Shown piece by piece: positions 34,540 through 43,496 of a DNA stretch of 64,000 bases. The notes below the pieces were generated by a model. The model was not told the origin of the DNA. It ran no database searches and worked only from the letters and a program-made list of their open reading frames with translations. Origin of the DNA: DASQEH01 sp963765725 (lineage in GTDB: Bacteria; Actinomycetota; Actinomycetes; Propionibacteriales; Nocardioidaceae); NCBI GenBank assembly GCA_963765725.1, contig CAVXXI010000001.1:806001-870000 (forward strand), in the 5' to 3' direction. Every line of letters starts with the position of its first letter. The first letter of the stretch is position 1. Both the position numbers and the translations under genes were made by a program.

Positions 34540-35643
34540 ATGTCCGGCCCCAACAGCAACTACGACCCCGTGGAGGTCACGCCGCTGCGCGCGGACACGG
34601 TGGCCGCGATGCGCTACGAGGCGGTCGCGGCGATCGAGGCGGCCGCCAGCCTCGAGGAGCTCAAGCAGGCCCGGCTGGCCCATGCCGGCGACCGGTCGCC
34701 GCTCGGCCTCGCCAACCGGGAGATCGGAGCGCTGCCGCCGCAGGCCCGCAAGGACGCCGGTATGCGGGTCGGGCAGGCCCGTGCCGACGTACGCGCGGCC
34801 CTCGAGCGCCGGACGGCGGAGTTGGAGGCCGAGCAGGAGACGCGGATGCTGGCGGAGGAGTCCGTCGACGTGACGTTGCCGTACGACCGCGAGCCGCGCG
34901 GTGCCCGGCACCCGCTCACGACCATCCAGGAGCGCATCGCCGACATCTTCGTGGCGATGGGCTGGGAGGTCGAGGAGGGCCCCGAGGTGGAGGCGGAGTG
35001 GCTCAACTTCGACGCGCTCAACCTCGGCCCGGACCACCCCGCCCGCAGCATGCAGGACTCCTTCTTCCTCGAGCCGCTCGACGCTGGAGTCGTGCTCCGG
35101 ACGCACACCTCGCCGGTACAGGCCCGGGCCATGCTGTCGCGGACCCCGCCCCTCTACGTGATCTGCCCGGGCCGCACCTATCGCACCGACGAGCTCGACG
35201 CGACGCACACGCCGGTGTTCCACCAGGTCGAGGGTCTCGCCGTCGACCGGGGACTCACCATGGGGCACCTCAAGGGCACGCTCGACCGGTTCGCCGAGGC
35301 CATGTTCGGCGACGGCATCACGACCAGGTTCCGCCCGTCGTACTTCCCGTTCACGGAGCCGTCGGCCGAGGTCGACCTCATCTGCTTCGTCTGCCGTGGC
35401 ATCGAGCCCGACGTGCACACGTGCCGGACGTGCGGCGGCGAGGGCTGGATCGAGTGGGGCGGCTGCGGTGTCGTCAACCCGCGGGTGCTGGTGGCCTGCG
35501 GCGTGGACCCCGACGAGTACACCGGGTTCGCATTCGGCATGGGTATCGAGCGCACGCTCATGTTCCGCCACGGCGTCGCCGACATGCACGACATGGTCGA
35601 GGGCGACGTGCGCTTCACCCTGGCATTCGGAACGGAGCTCTGA
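34540..35643 (+). CDS. pheS: Phenylalanyl-tRNA synthetase alpha subunit
   Basis: This is the catalytic subunit of the heterotetramer that charges tRNA-Phe. Its 367 residues include an N-terminal coiled coil (about 20-110) and class II motifs: HPLTTIQERIADIFVAMGW, HTSPVQARAML, ICPGRTYRTDELDATHTPVFHQ and FAFGMGIERTLMFRHG. An insert CFVCRGIEPDVHTCRTCGG holds two CxxC pairs that could bind zinc. An AGGAG site precedes the ATG. pheT follows after one base. Confidence 0.97.
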   Translation: MSGPNSNYDPVEVTPLRADTVAAMRYEAVAAIEAAASLEELKQARLAHAGDRSPLGLANREIGALPPQARKDAGMRVGQARADVRAALERRTAELEAEQETRMLAEESVDVTLPYDREPRGARHPLTTIQERIADIFVAMGWEVEEGPEVEAEWLNFDALNLGPDHPARSMQDSFFLEPLDAGVVLRTHTSPVQARAMLSRTPPLYVICPGRTYRTDELDATHTPVFHQVEGLAVDRGLTMGHLKGTLDRFAEAMFGDGITTRFRPSYFPFTEPSAEVDLICFVCRGIEPDVHTCRTCGGEGWIEWGGCGVVNPRVLVACGVDPDEYTGFAFGMGIERTLMFRHGVADMHDMVEGDVRFTLAFGTEL

Positions 35644-35644
35644 G

Positions 35645-38122
35645 ATGCGCGTTCCCGTGTCGTGGCTGCGCGACTACGTCGACCTGCCCGCCGAGGTCTC
35701 GGCGAAGCAGCTGGCCGACAGGCTCACCATGCTCGGCCTCAAGCTCGAGGCGCTCGAGACGGCCGGAGGCGGCATCCAGGGACCTCTCGTGGTCGGGCGC
35801 GTCCTGAGTGTCGAGCCCGAGACCCACTCCAACGGCAAGACGATCCGGTGGTGCTCCGTCGACGTCGGCGACGACGCACCGCGCGGCATCGTCTGCGGTG
35901 CGTCCAACTTCGCCGTCTCCGACCTCGTCGTCGTCTCCCTTCCCGGCGCCGTGCTCCCCGGAGGCTTCGAGATCACGGCCCGCAGGACGTATGGCCACGT
36001 CTCCGACGGCATGATCTGCTCGGCGCGCGAGCTGGCCCTCGGTGACGACGCCGCCGGCATCATCGTGCTCCCCGCCGGTGAGTCTGAGCCGGGCACCGAC
36101 GCGATCTCGCTGCTCGGCCTGCGTGAGGACGTCATCGAGTTCGAGATCAACCCCGACCGTGCGTACGCGTTGTCGGTGCGCGGAGTCGCCCGTGAGGCGG
36201 CCACGGCGTACGGACTGGAGTTCCGTGACCCGGCCCGCGTGCTGCCCGCGGCCGCCGCGGGTGAGGGCTACCCCGTACGCGTGGACGACCCGTCGGGCTG
36301 CGACAGCTTCGTGGCGCTCGAGGTGTCGGGATTCGACGCGACGGCTCCGACGCCGCGCTGGCTGGCCCGCCGCATCCAGCTCGCGGGCATGCGTCCCATC
36401 TCGCTGCCCGTCGACGTGACGAACTACGTGATGCTCGAGCTCGGGCAGCCGATCCACGGCTACGACAGGAGCACCCTCGAGGGCGAGATCGTCGTCCGCC
36501 GCGCGAGCGCCGGCGAGAAGCTGACCACGCTGGACGGGACCGCGCGTGAGCTCGAGCCCGGTGACCTGCTGATCACCGACCGGTCCGGCCCGATCGGGCT
36601 CGCCGGCGTCATGGGCGGCGCGTCCACCGAGCTGACGCAGAGCACAACCGAGGTCCTGATCGAGGCGGCGCACTTCGACCCGGTGTCGATCGCCCGCACG
36701 GCGCGTCGGCTCCGGTTGCAGAGCGAGGCGTCCAAGCGGTTCGAGCGCGGCATCGACGCCACGATCGGCAGGGTCGCCGCGCATCGGGTGGCGACGCTGC
36801 TCGTCGAGTTCGGTGGCGGCACCATCGCGCCCACGGCCACTGTGGTCGGCGAGCCGGGTCCGTTCGCGCCCATCGACATCGACGCGGACCTGCCCGGTCG
36901 GGTCAGCGGTATCTCGATCACCGGCGCGACCGTCGCGGACGCGTTGTCCGCGGTCGGGTGCGCCGTGATCCTCAGCGGGGGTCGCATCGAGGCGGTCCCG
37001 CCGCCGTGGCGAGGCGACCTCACCGACCCCTACGACCTGGTCGAGGAGGTCGTGCGGATCGTCGGGTACGACAAGGTCCCAAGCGTCGTCCCGGCGGCCC
37101 CGGCCGGGCGCGGGCTCACCCCACGGCAGCGGCTGCGGCGCCGGATCGGGCTCGCGCTGGCGTCGGCGGGCTACGTCGAGACGCTGTGCTACCCGTTCGT
37201 GGGCGGCACCGACCTCACCGCCATGCAGCTCGACCCGGCCGACCCCCGGCGCACCGCCCTGCGGATCGCGAACCCCCTGTCCGACGAGGAGCCGCTGCTG
37301 CGCACGACCATGCTCCCCGGGCTGCTCAAGGCGCTCGCCCGCAACGTCGGGCGGGCTCAGCCCGACGTCGGCCTGTACGAGATCGGGAGCGTGTTCCTGC
37401 CGGTCGCGGGGGATCGCCCCAAGCCACCCTCGCTCGGGGTCGACCGGCGCCCGACCGTCGACGAGCTGAAGGAGCTCGAGGCGACCCTGCCGGACCAGCC
37501 CCTCCATCTCGGCGTCGTGCTGAGCGGTCAGCGCGAGCTCGCCGGCTGGTGGGGTGACGGCACCCGCGCCGGCTGGGCGGACGCCGTCCAGGCCTGCCGC
37601 CTGGTGGCCGGCGCGGTCGGTCTCGAGCTCGACGTCGTCGCCGGTGAGCATGCACCGTGGCACCCCGGCCGGTGCGCCCAGCTGTCGGTCGGCGGCTCTC
37701 ACGCCGGCTACGCGGGGGAGCTGCATCCCGCGGTGTGCAAGGCGTACGGCGTCCCCGCCCGGTCGGCGGCGGCGGAGCTCGACCTCGATCTGCTCATCCG
37801 ACTCGCCGCCGAGGTGGTCCCGGCGCCGACCTTCTCCACCTACCCGGTGGCCAAGGAGGACGTCGCACTCCTCGTCGACGCTCAGGTGGCGGCCGCCGAC
37901 GTCCTCGACGCGCTGCGCGAGGGGGCCGGCGACCTGCTCGAGTCCGCCCGGCTCTTCGACGTCTACGCCGGTGAGCAGATCGACGCCGGGAAGAAGTCCG
38001 TGGCGTACTCGCTGCGCTTCCGCGCCCCAGACCGGACGTTGACCGAGAAGGAGGTCAGGGTGGCGGTGGAGGCCGCCGTCGCGTCGGCGGCCCGACGGGT
38101 CGGCGCCGTCCAGCGCACCTGA
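35645..38122 (+). CDS. pheT: Phenylalanyl-tRNA synthetase beta subunit
   Basis: This is the editing and tRNA-binding subunit, 825 residues, the usual length. The order is MRVPVSWLRDYVDLP, an EMAP-type RNA-binding domain (about 40-150), and B3/B4 editing (EFEINPDRAYALSVRGVARE, GRMPISLPVDVTNYVMLELG-like region). B5 and the catalytic-like core follow (YDLVEEVVRIVGYDKVPS). The end is a C-terminal anticodon-binding FDX-ACB domain (FSTYPVAKEDVALLVDA). It starts one base after the pheS stop. A copy of the dispersed element begins at its stop codon. Confidence 0.97.
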   Translation: MRVPVSWLRDYVDLPAEVSAKQLADRLTMLGLKLEALETAGGGIQGPLVVGRVLSVEPETHSNGKTIRWCSVDVGDDAPRGIVCGASNFAVSDLVVVSLPGAVLPGGFEITARRTYGHVSDGMICSARELALGDDAAGIIVLPAGESEPGTDAISLLGLREDVIEFEINPDRAYALSVRGVAREAATAYGLEFRDPARVLPAAAAGEGYPVRVDDPSGCDSFVALEVSGFDATAPTPRWLARRIQLAGMRPISLPVDVTNYVMLELGQPIHGYDRSTLEGEIVVRRASAGEKLTTLDGTARELEPGDLLITDRSGPIGLAGVMGGASTELTQSTTEVLIEAAHFDPVSIARTARRLRLQSEASKRFERGIDATIGRVAAHRVATLLVEFGGGTIAPTATVVGEPGPFAPIDIDADLPGRVSGISITGATVADALSAVGCAVILSGGRIEAVPPPWRGDLTDPYDLVEEVVRIVGYDKVPSVVPAAPAGRGLTPRQRLRRRIGLALASAGYVETLCYPFVGGTDLTAMQLDPADPRRTALRIANPLSDEEPLLRTTMLPGLLKALARNVGRAQPDVGLYEIGSVFLPVAGDRPKPPSLGVDRRPTVDELKELEATLPDQPLHLGVVLSGQRELAGWWGDGTRAGWADAVQACRLVAGAVGLELDVVAGEHAPWHPGRCAQLSVGGSHAGYAGELHPAVCKAYGVPARSAAAELDLDLLIRLAAEVVPAPTFSTYPVAKEDVALLVDAQVAAADVLDALREGAGDLLESARLFDVYAGEQIDAGKKSVAYSLRFRAPDRTLTEKEVRVAVEAAVASAARRVGAVQRT

Positions 38123-38185
38123 CCGCGATACGTCACCTTCGGCCCGGCTTCGCCGGCGTGTCGCGCACCGATCGACGTCTCGGCG
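38123..38185 (-). repeat. 63-bp dispersed element, copy G
   Basis: This copy has ends CCGCGATACGTC and GACGTCTCGGCG and the same orientation as copies B and C. It begins directly after the pheT stop, between convergent pheT and the AAA+ gene, where it could act as a transcript-end hairpin. Confidence 0.9.
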
Positions 38186-38236
38186 ACCGGATTCCGCCGC
38201 AAGTGCCCGCGACAGGTCGGGGTCCGAGGTGGGCGT

Positions 38237-39784
38237 TCAGTGCGGGAAGGGCGCCCAGCCCGACCCCGACCCGGGCGCGAGACCCGGGCGCGCCCCCTCG
38301 AAGCCCGGCGGCGGCGCGCCCGGACGTTCGGCGCCCAGCAGTACCCGGGTCATGGCGTTGCGGGTGTCGAGCAGCTCGTCGAGCGCGGCCTCGAGGTGAG
38401 CCGAGGACACCGCCAGCGGCCCCTCGGCGCCGTCCGCGTCGGCAGCCGCGAGTACCGCCGCCCGCCGCATCAGCTCCTTGAGGAAGGAGGCGGTCACGCC
38501 CTCCGTACGAGCCAGTACCGCGTCGAGGCCGCTGGTGTCGATCTCCAGCGCGCCGCGGTACAGCTCGAACAGCCGCCGGCGTGCGTCGATGTCGGGCATG
38601 GTGAGCTCGACCGCCTGGTCGACCCGACCCGGACGGGCCGCGAGCGCCGGCTCCAGCAGGTCTGCGCGGTTGGTGGTCAGCACGAACACGACGTCGGCAT
38701 CGGCGGCGAGCCCGTCCATCTCGTTGAGCAGCTGGAAGAGCAGCGGATGCTGACCGGGATGCATCCCGCGGTCCTCCGCGATCAGGTCGACGTCCTCGAC
38801 GACGACCATCGCCGGCTCGAGCGCGCGGGCGACCGAGCACGCCTCGGCGATCAGGTGCATGGCACCACCCGTGAGCGAGATGACGGTGGTGTCGGTGAGG
38901 CTCGCGATGAGGTACCGGACCGTGTGGGTCTTGCCGACGCCGGGCGGACCGTAGAGGAGCAGCCCGCGCTTCAGGTGCTGTCCGGCGTCGAGCAGCCGCT
39001 GCTTGTGCCGCGCCACGTCGACGACCTGGCGCTGGACGGTCGCCAGCGTCTGCTCGGGCATGATGAGCTGGTCGACGCCCATGACCGGCCGGCGGTGGAA
39101 GCTCAGCAGCGTCTCGCCGTGACCGAAGATCTCCCGCTCGAACGACAGCACCTGGTTGCGGAAGACGTTGTGGACGCCCGCCAGCCGGCGAATCTCTGCG
39201 GCGACCCAGAACGCGTACTCGTCGTCGGTGGCGACGACCTGCACCGTGAGGCCACCGCCCTCATGGGGGTCCGTCCGGCGCAGCAGCACCGCGGCTCGGG
39301 ACTCTCCTTCGGTGACTAGGTACAGGCCGCACAGCACGCACGCGGCGACCTCACCGTCGGGTCCGCACGCGAGGTTCGTGCGCGCCACGTTGCCGGGTCG
39401 CGGCCCGTAGCCGTGGTGTCCGCTGCCCGAGATGAGCTCGGCCAGCCCGAAGTCCTGGTGCCGGAACTCGACCACGCCGACCAGCTGCGACGTGACCGGT
39501 GCATCGCGCAGCCACGCGTCGATGCCGGCCTGGACGTTCACGTGCTCGTACATCGGCCACACCTGGTCGACCACGGCGCGCTCGGCACTGACACCGCCGA
39601 GGTGGTCGCGCAGGATCGACGTCAGCGTGGGCGCCTCGTCGGCCCGTGCCGCCTGTACCGTCCTGCGGACGACCCGGCGCGCGAGCCGGCTGATGTCCTG
39701 CAACTCGGGCCGGACGTCGTCCTCGGCGGAGGCAGGCGAGAGTGTCCGAGCGCTGCTGAGCCGACTGTACGACGGTGGGGTCAC
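38237..39784 (-). CDS. AAA+ ATPase (classic FtsH/Cdc48-like module)
   Basis: This is a 515-residue ATPase of unknown role. Residues 1-250 are a non-catalytic region with no recognised domain. The AAA module has Walker A LLLYGPPGVGKTHTV near residue 278, Walker B PAMVVVEDVDLIAEDRG and the arginine-finger region TTNRADLLEPALAARPGRVD. VTASFLKELMRRAAVLAA lies in the helical lid. The last about 25 residues are Gly/Pro-rich (PGAPPPGFEGARPGLAPG). There is no membrane segment or protease motif, so it is not FtsH. It may remodel a partner protein; neighbours give no clue. Confidence 0.88.
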   Translation of the reverse strand: MTPPSYSRLSSARTLSPASAEDDVRPELQDISRLARRVVRRTVQAARADEAPTLTSILRDHLGGVSAERAVVDQVWPMYEHVNVQAGIDAWLRDAPVTSQLVGVVEFRHQDFGLAELISGSGHHGYGPRPGNVARTNLACGPDGEVAACVLCGLYLVTEGESRAAVLLRRTDPHEGGGLTVQVVATDDEYAFWVAAEIRRLAGVHNVFRNQVLSFEREIFGHGETLLSFHRRPVMGVDQLIMPEQTLATVQRQVVDVARHKQRLLDAGQHLKRGLLLYGPPGVGKTHTVRYLIASLTDTTVISLTGGAMHLIAEACSVARALEPAMVVVEDVDLIAEDRGMHPGQHPLLFQLLNEMDGLAADADVVFVLTTNRADLLEPALAARPGRVDQAVELTMPDIDARRRLFELYRGALEIDTSGLDAVLARTEGVTASFLKELMRRAAVLAAADADGAEGPLAVSSAHLEAALDELLDTRNAMTRVLLGAERPGAPPPGFEGARPGLAPGSGSGWAPFPH

Positions 39785-39836
39785 CGGACCTCCTGGGTGC
39801 CGAGGGGTACTCCGACACTAGGCCACACGTGGCCGG

Positions 39837-40271
39837 TCACTGCACCGCGAGTACCGCGGCCACGACCACGTTCGCCGTGGCCGCCGCGACTCTCACGGCG
39901 TCCACTCGGAGCAGCCGTCGATGGACGGCCGGTTCCCAACCGCGCTCCAGGCGGCGGTGCAGGGGCACGGCGAGCAGCCAGGTGACCCCGAGTACCGCCA
40001 GCAGCAGGGCCGACGACAGAGCCGGCCCCCACGTCGAGGTGCCGGCGGGGCGGGCGAACCACAGCAGGACCGTGGTCACCACGAGACCGGCGAACAGCGG
40101 CCCGACGACGTAACCGATCCGGCGCTCGTGGGACCGCTCGTACGCCGGGAAGGCGCTCTCCGGCACCGCGCCGAGCTGCGGGTAGACGACGACCTGCACG
40201 GTCCATTGGAAGCCGGCGTACGCAGCCGTGGTCACCAGCTGGGCGACGAACACGACCGACACGCCACCCAT
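39837..40271 (-). CDS. Small integral membrane protein (DUF1772-like)
   Basis: This 144-residue protein has about four hydrophobic helices (VFVAQLVTTAAYAGF, VVGPLFAGLVVTTVLLWF, LLLAVLGVTWLLAVPLH, AATANVVVAAVLAV). PAYERSHERRIGY between helices 1 and 2 resembles DUF1772-type proteins. The function is unknown. I chose the ATG at 40271 because the longer frame adds a basic stretch with no similarity. It is divergent from argC with about 120 bp between. Confidence 0.65.
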   Translation of the reverse strand: MGGVSVVFVAQLVTTAAYAGFQWTVQVVVYPQLGAVPESAFPAYERSHERRIGYVVGPLFAGLVVTTVLLWFARPAGTSTWGPALSSALLLAVLGVTWLLAVPLHRRLERGWEPAVHRRLLRVDAVRVAAATANVVVAAVLAVQ

Positions 40272-40353
40272 TGTCGGCCCCCGCTCGGCTCGCCCGCTGT
40301 CAGGCCGCCGCAGCCGGCGGCGCGACGGCCGCCTTCGCACGCAACCGCTTCAG

Positions 40354-40395
40354 TTTGCATATTTGTGCTGGCGTCGGAATAATGATGCGTATGAC
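40354..40395 (+). promoter_or_regulatory. Candidate ArgR operators (two ARG boxes) at argC start
   Basis: An unusually AT-rich island holds TTTGCATATTTGTGCTGG (40354-40371) and AATAATGATGCGTATGAC (40378-40395). Both resemble 18-bp ARG boxes with TTGCATA-like half-sites, spaced like a tandem pair. argR lies in the downstream operon. The second box overlaps the argC start codon. Confidence 0.55.
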
Positions 40396-41419
40396 GGTAC
40401 GGGCGGCGGTGGCGGGCGCCAGCGGTTACGCGGGCGGGGAGATCCTGCGCCTGCTGCTGGGGCATCCCGACGTCGAGATCGGTGCACTGACGGCGGACTC
40501 GAGCGCAGGGACCTCGCTCGCCTCGGCCCATCCGCAGCTCGTGCCGCTGGCCGATCGGGTGCTGGAGCCCACGACCGCCTCCGCACTGGCCGGTCACGAC
40601 GTGGCCTTCCTGGCGCTGCCGCACGGCGCCTCGGCCCCGCTCGCCGCCGAGCTGGACGCCGACGTGCTCGTCGTCGACTGCGGCGCCGACTTCCGGCTCA
40701 CGAGCGACGAGGACTGGGCCACCTTCTACGGCGGCATCCGCGCGGGCTCGTGGCCGTACGGACTCCCTGAGCTCCCCGGCCAGCGCGACCTTCTTGCCGG
40801 CGCCCGCCGTGTCGCCGTCCCGGGGTGCTACCCGACCGTCTCGACGCTGGCCCTGGCGCCTGCGGTCCAGGCAGGGCTGGTCGACTGCACGGGCATCGTG
40901 ATCGTTGCGGTGTCCGGTACGTCCGGCGCCGGCAAGACGCCCGGGCCCCGGATGTCGGCGTCGGAGGTCGTCGGCTCCGCCGGGGCGTACGCCGTTGCGT
41001 CGCACCGGCACACACCGGAGATCGAGCAGAGCCTCGCCGCGATCGGAGGCCAGGAGGTCGCGCTCAGCTTCACCCCGGTCCTCGCTCCGATGGCGCGAGG
41101 GATCCTGGCGACCGCATCGGCCCCCCTTTCGTACGGCGTCGACACCCGGACCGCATTCGAGGCCTACCGCGGCGCGTACGAGAAGGAGCCGTTCGTGCGG
41201 CTGCTGCCGCCCGGTGAGTGGCCGCAGACCAAGCACACCGTCGGCTCCAACTGCGTCCATCTGCAGGTCGCTGCCGATGAGCGATCCGGTCGCCTCGTCG
41301 CGGTCGGAGCCATGGACAACCTCACGAAGGGCACTGCGGGCGGCGCCGTACAGTGCATGAACCTCGCGCTGGGCCTCGACGAGCAGGCCGGGCTGAGCAC
41401 GGTCGGTCTGGCGCCATGA
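40391..41419 (+). CDS. argC: N-acetyl-gamma-glutamyl-phosphate reductase
   Basis: This is the third step of arginine synthesis, NADPH reduction of N-acetylglutamyl phosphate. Its 342 residues include the nucleotide loop VAGASGYAGGEILRLLLGHP and the active-site Cys in AVPGCYPTVSTLAL. SHRHTPEIEQSL and CVHLQVAADERSGRLVAVGAMDNL also match. The start is the ATG before TVRAAVAG; an in-frame ATG at 40382 is possible. No ribosome-binding site is evident, so the message may be nearly leaderless. It overlaps argJ by ATGA and heads argCJBDRGH. Confidence 0.95.
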   Translation: MTVRAAVAGASGYAGGEILRLLLGHPDVEIGALTADSSAGTSLASAHPQLVPLADRVLEPTTASALAGHDVAFLALPHGASAPLAAELDADVLVVDCGADFRLTSDEDWATFYGGIRAGSWPYGLPELPGQRDLLAGARRVAVPGCYPTVSTLALAPAVQAGLVDCTGIVIVAVSGTSGAGKTPGPRMSASEVVGSAGAYAVASHRHTPEIEQSLAAIGGQEVALSFTPVLAPMARGILATASAPLSYGVDTRTAFEAYRGAYEKEPFVRLLPPGEWPQTKHTVGSNCVHLQVAADERSGRLVAVGAMDNLTKGTAGGAVQCMNLALGLDEQAGLSTVGLAP

Positions 41420-42567
41420 CGGTCACGTTCCCGGCCGGGTTCGTCGCGGCGGGCGTGAGTGCCGGTCTGAAGGCCACCGGAGCCCGCGACGTCGCCGTGC
41501 TCGTCAACACCGGACCGTCTGATGTGGCCGCGGCAGTCTGGACCAGCAACCGGTGCCGGGCCAACCCGGTGCTCTGGAGCGAGCAGGTCGTGCAGGACGG
41601 CCATGCCCGGGTGGTGGTCGTCAACTCCGGTGGAGCGAACTGCTACACCGGGCCGCCCGGCTTCCAGGCCACGCACGCCACCGCCGAGCTGGCGGCGAAG
41701 CTCACCGGCTGCGCCCCGATCGATGTCGTCGTCTGCTCGACGGGCCTGATCGGCCACCTCAACGACGAGCGGGCCCTGCTCGGCGGAGTCGAGGCAGCGA
41801 TGGCGGCGGCGAGCCGCGACGGGGGAGCGGCGGCGGCGGAGGCCATCATGACCACCGACACGGTGCCGAAGGAGGCGCTCGTGGACACGGGGGCCTGGTC
41901 CGTCGGCGGGATCGCGAAGGGCGCGGGGATGCTCGCACCCGGACTGGCCACGATGCTCGTCTTCCTCACCACCGACGCCGACGTGACGCCGGCGGTCGCC
42001 GACGCCGCACTGCGGTCCGCGACCCGGGTGACGTTCGACCGGCTGGACTCCGACGGGTGCATGTCCACCAACGATTCGGTCGTCTTGCTGGCGTCCGGCT
42101 CCAGCGGGGTCCGCCCCGAGCCGGGAGAGTTCACGGCGGAACTGACCGCTCTCTGCCGCGACCTCGCCCGTCAGCTCCAGCGCGACGCCGAGGGCGCCGA
42201 CCACGACATCGACATCACGGTCCGCGGCGCTGCGACCGAGTCCGACGCGGTCGACGTCGCGCGAGCGGTGGCACGGAGCAACCTCTTCAAGTGCGCGATC
42301 TACGGCAGGGACCCCAACTGGGGACGGATCCTGGCGTCGATCGGCACGACTTCGGCCGTCTTCGACCCCGCCGACCTCGACGTGGCCCTCAACGGCGTTT
42401 GGGTGTGCCGCGAGAGCCGCCCCGGCGACGACCGCGACCTCGTCGACCTCCTTGGCCGGGAGGTCGCCGTCGAGATCGACCTGAAGTCAGGCGACGCCGA
42501 GGCCACGATCTGGACGAGTGACCTGACGGCGGCGTACGTGCATGCGAACTCGGCGTACGCGTCATGA
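41416..42567 (+). CDS. argJ: Bifunctional ornithine acetyltransferase / N-acetylglutamate synthase
   Basis: This enzyme recycles the acetyl group from N-acetylornithine to glutamate. The 383-residue precursor cleaves itself into alpha and beta chains before the Thr of KGAGMLAPGLATMLVFLTTDA-like sequence (APGLAT|ML), which becomes the nucleophile. DSDGCMSTNDSVVLLASG and GRDPNWGRILASIGTT are beta-chain blocks. Overlaps of 4 bp with argC and argB show coupling. Confidence 0.95.
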   Translation: MTVTFPAGFVAAGVSAGLKATGARDVAVLVNTGPSDVAAAVWTSNRCRANPVLWSEQVVQDGHARVVVVNSGGANCYTGPPGFQATHATAELAAKLTGCAPIDVVVCSTGLIGHLNDERALLGGVEAAMAAASRDGGAAAAEAIMTTDTVPKEALVDTGAWSVGGIAKGAGMLAPGLATMLVFLTTDADVTPAVADAALRSATRVTFDRLDSDGCMSTNDSVVLLASGSSGVRPEPGEFTAELTALCRDLARQLQRDAEGADHDIDITVRGAATESDAVDVARAVARSNLFKCAIYGRDPNWGRILASIGTTSAVFDPADLDVALNGVWVCRESRPGDDRDLVDLLGREVAVEIDLKSGDAEATIWTSDLTAAYVHANSAYAS

Positions 42568-43496
42568 GTGTCGACTGGAAACGGGCAACGGCTAAGGCGG
42601 CCACGCTCGCCGAGGCGCTGCCCTGGCTGGAGAAGTACCACGGCAAGACCGTGGTGGTGAAGTACGGCGGCAACGCCATGACCGACCCCGACCTCAAGGC
42701 CGCCTTCGCCGAGGACATCGTCTGGCTGCGGTACGCCGGCTTCCGGCCGGTCGTGGTCCACGGCGGTGGGCCACAGATCAGCTCGATGCTCGACCGGCTC
42801 GGGATCGAGTCGCAGTTCCGCGGCGGCCTGCGGGTCACGACACCCGAGGCGATGGACGTGGTCCGGATGGTGCTCGTCGGCCAGGTCGGCCGCGAGCTCG
42901 TCGGCCTGCTCAACGCCCACGGGCCGCTGGCCGTCGGCCTGTCCGGCGAGGACGCGGGACTCTTCACCGCCCGCCGGACCAGCGTGGTCGTCGACGGCGA
43001 CACCGTCGACATCGGGCTGGTCGGCGAGGTCGCCGAGGTGCGGCCGGAGGCGGTCCAGGACCTCATCGACGCCGGGCGGATCCCGGTGGTGTCCACGGTC
43101 GCACCCGACGAGGGGGGACAGGTGCACAACGTCAACGCCGACACCGCCGCCGGCGCGCTGGCGGTCGCCCTCGGCGCCGAGAAGCTGCTCGTGCTGACCG
43201 ACGTCGAGGGGTTGTACCGCGACTGGCCGGACAGCGACGACATCATCGGCGAGATCGGCGTCGACGCACTGCGCGACCTGATGCCGACCCTCACCGCCGG
43301 GATGGTGCCGAAGATGCGGGCGTGCCTGGACGCAGTGCATGCCGGCGTCCCGCGTGCCACGGTCGTCGACGGCCGCGAGCCGCACGCGGTTCTGCTGGAG
43401 ATCTTCACCGACGAGGGCGTCGGCACCCAGGTACTCCCCTCCGCGCCGACCAAGATCCGAACAGCACTCCACTCCCGAGATCGGCAACCCTCATGA
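42564..43496 (+). CDS. argB: Acetylglutamate kinase
   Basis: This is the second step of arginine synthesis, phosphorylating N-acetylglutamate. Its 310 residues of amino-acid-kinase fold include VVVKYGGNAMTDPDL, VVVHGGGPQISSMLDRLGI and NVNADTAAGALAVALGAEK. GMVPKMRACLDAVHAGVPRA also matches. The N-terminal helix of about 20 residues before the first strand suits the arginine-sensitive, hexameric type. Confidence 0.96.
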   Translation: MSVDWKRATAKAATLAEALPWLEKYHGKTVVVKYGGNAMTDPDLKAAFAEDIVWLRYAGFRPVVVHGGGPQISSMLDRLGIESQFRGGLRVTTPEAMDVVRMVLVGQVGRELVGLLNAHGPLAVGLSGEDAGLFTARRTSVVVDGDTVDIGLVGEVAEVRPEAVQDLIDAGRIPVVSTVAPDEGGQVHNVNADTAAGALAVALGAEKLLVLTDVEGLYRDWPDSDDIIGEIGVDALRDLMPTLTAGMVPKMRACLDAVHAGVPRATVVDGREPHAVLLEIFTDEGVGTQVLPSAPTKIRTALHSRDRQPS

